Of a stretch of 64,000 nt of DNA, positions 57,257-64,000 are shown piece by piece; positions within the stretch are counted from its first letter, which is position 1; each line of letters starts with the position of its first letter. The translations under genes and the position numbers were made by a program. The stretch comes from Candidatus Faeciplasma pullistercoris (GTDB lineage: Bacteria; Bacillota; Clostridia; Oscillospirales; Ruminococcaceae), in contig DVLL01000020.1 in the NCBI GenBank assembly GCA_018715525.1, forward strand, positions 47,088 through 111,087, written 5' to 3'. Below the pieces are notes generated by a model. The model was given only the letters and a program-made list of their open reading frames with translations, was not told where the DNA came from and did no database searches.

Positions 57257-57958
57257 ATGACGATCAACTGTGTATGGGAGCATAACGGCAGAGACACCTT
57301 GCTTTATGCGGTGGATTTTGTAGGTGCATACACCCGCGGAGAAACATTGGAAGCCGCTGTCCGGAAAATGCAAGCAGAAATATGCTCTTATCTCAAATGG
57401 TGCGGCAAAAAAGCAGTAACAAGCATGGATATCGCCATCATCGAAGAAAAGGTTTCCGAGCTTGCGATCTGCGACGCGGACTCTGATGTGCTTTTTGAAA
57501 GCGAAAAAACACCGCTGACAGCAGAAGAATATAAAAAGTTAAAGGCACTTGCGCTGAAATCAGCGCAGGATTTTCTTGCCTTGTATGATTCTGTTCCCGA
57601 TAAGAATGCAACGGCTGCTCCCGAACGCAAGACCTTTTACGGCAAAGTTCCGCGCTCAGCTGATGAAATGTACGAGCATACAAAGAATGTGAATACATAT
57701 TATTTTGCGGAGATTGCTGTGGATGCCGATCATGACGGCAACATATACGAATGCCGCAAGTGGGGATTTGAATCGCTTGAATCTAACCCTGATTTTCTGC
57801 AAAATACCGTCAGAAAAGGCAGCTATGGTGAGGATTGGTCCCTGCGTAAAGTCCTGCGCCGTTTTATCTGGCATGACCGTATCCACGCAAGAGCCATGTA
57901 TCGAATGGCGATAAAAGTGTTCGGGGCGGAGAATGTGGTAAATCCGTTTTGCTTTTGA
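57257..57958 (+). CDS. hypothetical protein; possible HicB-like N-terminus and DinB-like C-terminus
   Basis: ATG 57257 with RBS ggagaga; N-term GRDTLLYAVDFVGAYTRGETLEAAVRKMQAEI; C-term RFIWHDRIHARAMYRMA. Confidence 0.6.
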   Translation: MTINCVWEHNGRDTLLYAVDFVGAYTRGETLEAAVRKMQAEICSYLKWCGKKAVTSMDIAIIEEKVSELAICDADSDVLFESEKTPLTAEEYKKLKALALKSAQDFLALYDSVPDKNATAAPERKTFYGKVPRSADEMYEHTKNVNTYYFAEIAVDADHDGNIYECRKWGFESLESNPDFLQNTVRKGSYGEDWSLRKVLRRFIWHDRIHARAMYRMAIKVFGAENVVNPFCF

Positions 57959-57970
57959 TTGGAGAAGACT

Positions 57971-58765
57971 ATGGACATTGAATTTGTAAATCCGGGCGTT
58001 GATTATATGATTCAGCGGATTATGGACTTTCAGACCGAAGCCGAATCAGCCTTTTGGTCTGAACCCCTATACCGTTTCTATCCGCAGCTTGATAAAGCCT
58101 ATGCTATCAGTTTGCCTTTCTCCGAGAGGAACGAATACATTGAGCGAACAATGCGAGCCGTTTATGCCAAGTTAGAAGATACGATCAATGAAAAGGTAGC
58201 TTTATATATTCGCCATTGGAACGCTTGTAAGCCACAGATTACAGCAGCTTTATCGGATGCTTTTGGCGTGGATTGTGCTAACTTATTTAACGACATACGG
58301 TGCAATTTGAGCTTGAATCCCATTGAGCCACGGTTTCTAAAAGAACGCTGTTATGATACTTTCTATCTGAACAGCGAAAGAGGCGCTATCGGTGGTGGAA
58401 TACATGAGATCATACATTTTGTTTGGTTCCATGTATGGAATGGGTTGTTCGGAGACAGTTACGACGAGTATGAACGCCCATCACTCAAATGGATTTTGAG
58501 TGAAATGGTGGTTGAGTCTGTGATGAAGGATGAACGACTCAGTTCCATCAATCCCTACTTCCCCAGAGAGAACGGCGGCTGCATCTACCCCTATTTCTTC
58601 GATATGGTGGTGGATGGCAAACCGATTTTGGACACGCTGGATGCCATGTACCAGAGTCAGAGTATCGAGGATTTTATGCGGAATAGTTATGCTTATTGCA
58701 AAGAACACGAAGCAACTATCAGAGAGCATATTCAAAATTCGGAGGGCGGTATCTTTGCCGGATAA
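57971..58765 (+). CDS. hypothetical protein with HEXXH zincin-like motif
   Basis: GGGIHEIIHFVWFHVW...WILSEMVVESV; RBS ggagaag. Confidence 0.65.
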   Translation: MDIEFVNPGVDYMIQRIMDFQTEAESAFWSEPLYRFYPQLDKAYAISLPFSERNEYIERTMRAVYAKLEDTINEKVALYIRHWNACKPQITAALSDAFGVDCANLFNDIRCNLSLNPIEPRFLKERCYDTFYLNSERGAIGGGIHEIIHFVWFHVWNGLFGDSYDEYERPSLKWILSEMVVESVMKDERLSSINPYFPRENGGCIYPYFFDMVVDGKPILDTLDAMYQSQSIEDFMRNSYAYCKEHEATIREHIQNSEGGIFAG

Positions 58766-58958
58766 CAGAAATCGCAAACGACCGATACAGGTCAAATTCT
58801 TTGTAGACGAAAAAGAGCTTGCTGCCATCAAGCAGCGAATGATGGAGTCCGGCACGGATAATCTTAGTGCCTATCTTCGCACCATGGCTATGGAGGGGAT
58901 CTTCCCAACTGCCGATTGCGAGAAAAGTTTTAAGCAGGAAAAAACGCAAAAGTCGTAA
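58755..58958 (+). CDS. short MobC-like ribbon-helix-helix mobilization protein (TTG start)
   Basis: NRKRPIQVKFFVDEKELAAIKQRMMESGTDNLSAYLRTMAMEG; RBS ggagg at 58741. Confidence 0.6.
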   Translation: MPDNRNRKRPIQVKFFVDEKELAAIKQRMMESGTDNLSAYLRTMAMEGIFPTADCEKSFKQEKTQKS

Positions 58959-58959
58959 C

Positions 58960-59400
58960 TGCCTTATTACGATTTTTACGAGGAACAGTGCCAACGGTGC
59001 GCAGCCAATTTCTCCGAAATTGTTAAAGGGTTTGGGATGCTGCCCAACAAGTTTTTGCACGAGTGGGTACCGCCGTGCATTGCTTGCCAGAATGGCAAGC
59101 TCCGGTGTGGGTACTCACCGGATTTGCTTGCTATTCTGCAAGAAAATCCCGGTCGTGCCACGCCGGTTTTCACAAGTGTACATACACTTGCTGTGCTTGC
59201 TATTCTCCGTTTCTCATGATAGCAAGCGCCATTTTCCAAATGGAAATAGGAGGCAAACGCCGCCTTGTCTGCCCAAAAGCGAAACGGACGGACGCTGTCA
59301 ATAGCGGCGCAGCCGTTCATCTTGACCATTGACGGCGTTCGTCCGTTTTGCTACTCTGTCTGAATTTTTACATAAAATGAACCGAAGTGAAGGAGGCTTG
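58960..59400. other. oriT-like hairpin-rich region of a mobilizable/conjugative element
   Basis: GCTTGCC-agaat-GGCAAGC (59082-59100), TCCGGTG-N8-CACCGGA (59101-59122), CAAGTGTA-ca-TACACTTG (59173-59190), ~22-bp imperfect IR 59281-59302/59328-59349, adjacent to mobC-like ORF. Confidence 0.5.
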
Positions 59401-59405
59401 ACGAA

Positions 59406-59795
59406 GTGAATCCGAAAGAAAAAGACAATGAGATCATCGAACTGACCGACGAGGAACTGGACGAGATTTTTGCCGATGATGATTTTGATAACGGCGAGGA
59501 GGACGGTGAAATCCGCTCTTTTTATTTCTCCAATCCTGACCCGTATACCAAAGTCAAGCCACGCCCCGACGATGCCCCCAAGAGGGAGTTTTCTTTCGAT
59601 GAAAAGGGCAACATCGTGGTGAAAAATCCGTCCGCCTTTTGGCTGCCCGACGTCAAAATCGTGGAGGAACACGGCGGCACGGAATACACAGTAACCGGCA
59701 GCTACGAGGGAACGGAAACCCTCGACAGGAAGCTCAGACGCATCATGGAACAGAACGCCGCCAATGCCGCCGTCACGGAATTCTCCGTCATATAA
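59406..59795 (+). CDS. acidic accessory protein of mobile element, possibly 3'-truncated at a junction
   Basis: GTG start with RBS gaaggagg; MNPKEKDNEIIELTDEELDEIFADDDFDNGEEDGEIRSFYFSNPDPYTKVKPRP. Confidence 0.65.
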   Translation: MNPKEKDNEIIELTDEELDEIFADDDFDNGEEDGEIRSFYFSNPDPYTKVKPRPDDAPKREFSFDEKGNIVVKNPSAFWLPDVKIVEEHGGTEYTVTGSYEGTETLDRKLRRIMEQNAANAAVTEFSVI

Positions 59796-59796
59796 G

Positions 59797-60452
59797 TATT
59801 GCAGCTTCTGGATCCGTCCTTCCATTTTATTTTTACTGGACATAGACTGAGCGGATACGGTTTTTGCCGCCAGATACACAAGTCCTTCATGATCCTTTAC
59901 GATGACTTCACACGGATTTTCAAAACCACGGTTTGCCATGGAAAGGTTATTGTGATTTTTGATTTGTTCCCGGTAAATAATGAACGGAAAATAGTAACTG
60001 CCATCACGGAGGTAATTACAAATATCCCCGCCATGGAAGTCCCGGCGTCCGGCAAATATTTCTTTGATATGCATCCGGCTTTCCTGTTCAGCCAGCCGAT
60101 CCATAAATTCATCAGAAAACCCTGCTGCCAATGCCCGAAGGGCATTCTCCTTAATCTGTGCAGGAGGGATATCCTGATACTGCATATATTTTTCTAATAC
60201 CTTTTTCTGTTTCTGATACTTTTCCGCCAGTTTGACTCCCGGAACCGTCAAAACCGTTTTACGATTCTCCAGGCGTTCTACAATATTCAGCTTTTCCAGC
60301 GTATCCAGCGTATCCAGCGTACGAGTGACCACCCATTTACTCACATTCAGGCTTCTGGCTGAATCCGTTACCGTACGCTTTGACGGTTCCGCCGTCAGGT
60401 AATAAAGCAGTAGCTGAATTTGAAACGGCGTTAAGTTTTCTTTTTCCAACAT
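59797..60452 (-). CDS. winged-helix transcriptional regulator (metal-dependent/MarR-like), C-terminus probably truncated
   Basis: TPFQIQLLLYYLTAEPSKRTVTDSARSLNVSKWVVTRTLDTLDTLEKLNIVERLENRKTVLTVPG; the ORF beyond ~59797 is only antisense to the 59406-59795 gene. Confidence 0.65.
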
Positions 60453-60493
60453 TAAAATCCCCTCCGCTATTGTATTCGTATAAAGTGAAAAAA

Positions 60494-61300
60494 CTATAAA
60501 TTCAAACGAATCATCTTCACCATACAGAACCGGTCAGAAACAGCCATACTGACCTTGGTGGATAGTTTTAAGCCGTTTTTGGGAATATAACGGTAGTAAG
60601 GCTCTTCTGTCATATCCATAAGTCCACCGCCAATCTTTCCAGCTAAATCCACTGCTGAATCCACATAAAAGAACATCTGCGCATCGGCGTGGCCGACCTG
60701 CTTCATGTATTTCTTTTGCATCATAGCCATACCTTTTCTGTTCACTGTATCAAAAACGACTTCTATGTCTCCGAATTGTCTGAGCATACGAAACAGAGAA
60801 ATGACCTTATCTTCCTCAAAATAGTGAAACAGTCCGCCTGCTGTAACAAGGATAGGGGCGTCGGGCAAATCCGTGCGAACTTGTCTGATCCAATTCTCTG
60901 TAAAAGCATCTCCAGCAAGATAGGTCTCACGCTCCGACTGCGGGAGCAGTTCCCTCCGGTAGTCAATGACGTGTGGCAAATCAACGGCATACCAGCAGGT
61001 CCTTCCGTTATCGCAGCGGTAATAGGTCGTCTCCAGACCGCAGCCGAGCTGGACAATCACACCGTCCAGTCTGCGCTTTAAAAACGACCGGATGAAACGG
61101 TCCATATTAGCAGACCGCACCGCTGAAGCCAGCAGGGTATATTGGCTCTGACTGCCGTTTTCCTGCAGGTCGGACGGCAGCTTTTCTTTTAATTCCAAAG
61201 CCTTTTTATCATATATGATCTGCGGGCAATGCTCGCTGGCATAAATTCTGCCCAGCATGGGGACAAAAAGTGTGTCCTCCACAACGCCTAAATGTGACAT
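60494..61300 (-). CDS. class I SAM-dependent methyltransferase (leucine carboxyl methyltransferase / TcmP-like)
   Basis: FLKRRLDGVIVQLGCGLETTYYRCDNGRTCWYAVDLPHVIDYRRELLP. Confidence 0.85.
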   Translation of the reverse strand: MSHLGVVEDTLFVPMLGRIYASEHCPQIIYDKKALELKEKLPSDLQENGSQSQYTLLASAVRSANMDRFIRSFLKRRLDGVIVQLGCGLETTYYRCDNGRTCWYAVDLPHVIDYRRELLPQSERETYLAGDAFTENWIRQVRTDLPDAPILVTAGGLFHYFEEDKVISLFRMLRQFGDIEVVFDTVNRKGMAMMQKKYMKQVGHADAQMFFYVDSAVDLAGKIGGGLMDMTEEPYYRYIPKNGLKLSTKVSMAVSDRFCMVKMIRLNL

Positions 61301-61331
61301 TCTGTGTCCTCCTTTTTCGAACAGCTTTGTA

Positions 61332-62114
61332 TCAGCCCAGCGCCACATCCAATACCATCATCAAAGTGAAACCGACTGCAAACAGAATGGTTCCCACATT
61401 GGAGTGCTTTCCGGCCGACATCTCCGGAATCAATTCCTCTACCACCACATAAATCATTGCACCAGCGGCAAAGCTCAGAGCATAGGGCAGTACCGGGACT
61501 AAAATTCCTGCCAGAAGGATGGTCAGGAGCGCACCTATCGGTTCTACCGCACCGGACAGCGTTCCATACAGAAATGAGCGGGATTTGGAGAAACCCTCCG
61601 CTTTCAGGGGCATGGATATAATAGCGCCTTCAGGGAAGTTCTGAATGGCGATACCCAGAGAAAGAGCCAGCGCCCCCGCCAGCATGATCCCACTGTCCCC
61701 GTAGAGCCACCCGGCATAGACTGCGCCCACTGCCATCCCTTCCGGAATATTGTGCAGTGCCACTGCCAGAGTCAGCATAGTTGTTTTTCCAAGACTGCTT
61801 TTGACGCCTTCGGCCTCTGAGCTGCCACGATGCAGATGCGGGATCAGCCGATCCAATCCCAGTAAGAATAAAATACCAAGCCAAAACCCAGCTAAAGCAG
61901 GGAAGAAGGACCATTGCCCCATGTCTGATGCCTGTTCCATGGCAGGAAGCAGCAGACTCCATATGGAAGCCGCCACCATAACCCCTGCCGCAAAGCCGGT
62001 AAGCGCACGCTGAACCAGTTCACTCAAATTGTTCCGCATAAAAAAGACGCAGGCTGCGCCGAGCGTCGTCCCGGCAAAGGGTATCAGCAGCCCCTGCCAT
62101 AATTCAAAAGGCAT
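61332..62114 (-). CDS. ZIP family metal transporter
   Basis: AAGVMVAASIWSLLLPAME; LAVALHNIPEGMAVGAVYAG; IQNFPEGAIISMPLKAEG. Confidence 0.94.
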   Translation of the reverse strand: MPFELWQGLLIPFAGTTLGAACVFFMRNNLSELVQRALTGFAAGVMVAASIWSLLLPAMEQASDMGQWSFFPALAGFWLGILFLLGLDRLIPHLHRGSSEAEGVKSSLGKTTMLTLAVALHNIPEGMAVGAVYAGWLYGDSGIMLAGALALSLGIAIQNFPEGAIISMPLKAEGFSKSRSFLYGTLSGAVEPIGALLTILLAGILVPVLPYALSFAAGAMIYVVVEELIPEMSAGKHSNVGTILFAVGFTLMMVLDVALG

Positions 62115-62129
62115 GTCTTTTCACCTCAT

Positions 62130-62390
62130 CTATTTTCTTTTAAACAGGGAAAACCCTTGTCTTTCATAAGGTTCACAATGAATACCCAACACCTTATACC
62201 CGCATTCTTCCACAGCATGTTTCAGCAGCTGCGTGTCAACGGGGTCTTGTATAAGCAGTTCCGTGATTCCTTTTCTGTGAGAAGAAGTCACTTTCTTAAC
62301 AGAAAATACTTTTCTGATCGCATCGTTTATATGAGCCTCACACATTCCACAGGACATTCCATCGATTTTCATTGTTACTTTTATCATCAT
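62130..62390 (-). CDS. heavy-metal-associated (HMA) domain protein
   Basis: KIDGMSCGMCEAHINDAIRKVFSV (GMxCxxC). Confidence 0.9.
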   Translation of the reverse strand: MMIKVTMKIDGMSCGMCEAHINDAIRKVFSVKKVTSSHRKGITELLIQDPVDTQLLKHAVEECGYKVLGIHCEPYERQGFSLFKRK

Positions 62391-62404
62391 TCGATCCTTA
62401 CATA

Positions 62405-62454
62405 GTTAGCGCAGGCTAACCGCGACAAATAAAAAATAGTTAGTTAATTCTAAC
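62405..62454. promoter_or_regulatory. two GTTAG-N6-CTAAC dyads, candidate metalloregulator operators
   Basis: GTTAGcgcaggCTAAC (62405-62420) and GTTAGttaattCTAAC (62439-62454), 34 bp centre to centre. Confidence 0.75.
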
Positions 62455-62602
62455 AAATTGATTTTACCATACCATGCTTCATTTTGTCAAGATACTGTGC
62501 TAAAGTGTTTTCGGATAAAGACAAAGCCACACTCAAAAACAGCCGTGTTTTGCGTGCGGCATTTGCCTGTCATCCGGTTTGTTTCCGCATTAGAAAATCA
62601 CA

Positions 62603-64000
62603 CTATGCCAGCGTCCAGTTCTGGCTTTCTGTCTGTAATTTTACCATGCGGGTATAGATACCGTCTTGCCGGAGCAGGGTATCCGGATCGCCCTCTTCCG
62701 CCACCATACCATCGGAAAGCACGACGATTTTATCCGCACCGGCTACCGTGCGCATCCGGTGTGCGATCACCAGAACAGTTTTGTCTTTGATCAGCCGTGA
62801 CAGAGCTGTCTGTATCAGCGTTTCATTCTCCACATCCAGAGAGGCTGTAGCTTCGTCAAGAAGGATGATCGGCGCGTTCTTTAAGAAGGCACGGGCAATA
62901 GAGATACGCTGGCGTTCTCCGCCGGAGAGCTTACAACCGTTTTCGCCTATGTTAGTATTCCATTTATCAGGAAGCTTCTCGGCAAATTCATCCACATTGG
63001 CAAGCCGTGCCGCAGCCAGAACCTCCTCATCTGTGGCGTCTTTGTTGCCGATACGGATATTTTCCAGTATGGTGTTGTCAAACAGGGTAACATCCTGAAA
63101 CACAATGGAATAAAGAGAAAGCAGCGTTTCCGGATCCACTTTTGAGACATCCATACCGCCTACCGTAATTTTCCCCCGGCTCACACCCCAAAACCGGGCT
63201 GCCAGACGTGACACCGTTGTTTTGCCGCCGCCGGAGGGACCCACCAGTGCGGTCACTTCCCCCTGTTTGGCAGTAAAGCTGACATCCTTTAATACTGTTT
63301 CTCCGGTGTTGTAGGCAAACCCAACATGGTCAAAGGTAATGTCATACCCCTGATTGGAAAGGCTGGTTTTGCCCTGCTGAATGGGATGGTCAAGGATTTC
63401 ATTCATACGGGCGATATTTGTCCGGGTGGAAATTACCGCCGCCAGATTCTGCAGCGCACCCTGCAAGGGATCATAGAGCCGGGAAACCACCAGCAGGAAC
63501 AGGAAGAAGGTCAAAATATTCAAACTACCCTGCATCAGCAAAAAGGAGCCTGCAAGCGCAACCGTGGCAATCCCAAGCTTTAACACAAGGGATGCGGATA
63601 CTACAAATGCCGCCAAACCGAACTCATTGAGAATGGAACGGTGTTCCACCGCGCGTATCTTCTTTTCCAACCCTTTGAGGTATTCTTTTTCAGCGTTGTT
63701 GGCTTTCAGATCCTGCACCGTTTCAATACACTCCTGAATTCCGTCTGCGCAGGTCATTTTCGCATCCATGGACTTCTGATTGAAACCTTCCTGTACCTTT
63801 GCAGAAAAACCTACAATTGCAAACGCCACCGGCATCACCCAAAGAGCCGCCAGCGCCATACGCCAATCGTAGAAGAACAGGCTGACGGCAATCAAAACCG
63901 TAGAGATGATGGATCCGGCAAGCTCCGGGATAAAGTGGGAAAAGCTCTGCTCTAAAAAGGTGCAGTCCGCCATAATGGTGCTGGTAAGATCCGCAAGGTC
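62603..64000 (-). CDS. ABC transporter, fused permease-ATPase, N-terminus beyond window edge
   Basis: frame open to 64000 (DLADLTSTIMADCTFLE); LVGPSGGGKTTVSRL, LSGGERQRISIARAF, LLDEATASLD. Confidence 0.93.
   Translation of the reverse strand, partial: DLADLTSTIMADCTFLEQSFSHFIPELAGSIISTVLIAVSLFFYDWRMALAALWVMPVAFAIVGFSAKVQEGFNQKSMDAKMTCADGIQECIETVQDLKANNAEKEYLKGLEKKIRAVEHRSILNEFGLAAFVVSASLVLKLGIATVALAGSFLLMQGSLNILTFFLFLLVVSRLYDPLQGALQNLAAVISTRTNIARMNEILDHPIQQGKTSLSNQGYDITFDHVGFAYNTGETVLKDVSFTAKQGEVTALVGPSGGGKTTVSRLAARFWGVSRGKITVGGMDVSKVDPETLLSLYSIVFQDVTLFDNTILENIRIGNKDATDEEVLAAARLANVDEFAEKLPDKWNTNIGENGCKLSGGERQRISIARAFLKNAPIILLDEATASLDVENETLIQTALSRLIKDKTVLVIAHRMRTVAGADKIVVLSDGMVAEEGDPDTLLRQDGIYTRMVKLQTESQNWTLA

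Noticed and set aside
58530-58754. N-terminal extension of the 142-aa ORF (58530-58958)
   Set aside because: Overlaps the HEXXH gene out of frame; MobC-like homology begins only at TTG 58755, which has a good RBS.
59298-59796. C-terminal ~165 residues of the 384-aa minus ORF
   Set aside because: Antisense to the better supported GTG-started element gene 59406-59795; treated as read-through after a junction.
1-64000. CRISPR arrays, rRNA or tRNA genes
   Set aside because: No regular repeat-spacer array or convincing tRNA/rRNA sequence was recognised by eye; tRNAscan-SE/barrnap would be decisive.

Overview
This 64 kb window looks like a Clostridia chromosome, probably Oscillospiraceae/Ruminococcus-like (inferred from gene content: sporulation genes, T-box leaders, GH5/GH43/GH115 enzymes). 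About 1-55 kb is mostly core genome: T-box-cysE-cysS, PPIases, maf, murA, rlmH, a GH5/GH43 operon, UPF0210+ACT, spoIIP, typA, tcdA, metA/metY, ilvE, a four-subunit 2-oxoacid:ferredoxin oxidoreductase, an HTH-cupin-acyl-CoA-ligase fusion, GH115, and an opp operon. About 55.2-59.8 kb looks like a decayed mobilizable element: a serine recombinase remnant, HicB-like and HExxH ORFs, a short MobC-like RHH protein, and a hairpin-rich oriT-like region. About 59.8-64 kb is a metal-homeostasis cluster: a winged-helix regulator, a SAM methyltransferase, ZIP, HMA and an ABC exporter. The strongest leads are: (1) a probable Ile-specifier (ATC) T-box leader controlling a three-domain HTH-cupin-AMP-ligase, next to 2-oxoacid:Fd oxidoreductase and ilvE genes, which suggests branched-chain amino acid synthesis by reductive carboxylation of branched-chain fatty acids; (2) an Opp transporter whose ATPases and OppC permease carry large insertions at different positions; (3) a metal operon with two GTTAG-N6-CTAAC dyads and an embedded methyltransferase; (4) a palindromic operator inside the promoter of the GH5-GH43 operon. 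No database search was run. Family calls come from motif and sequence recognition.
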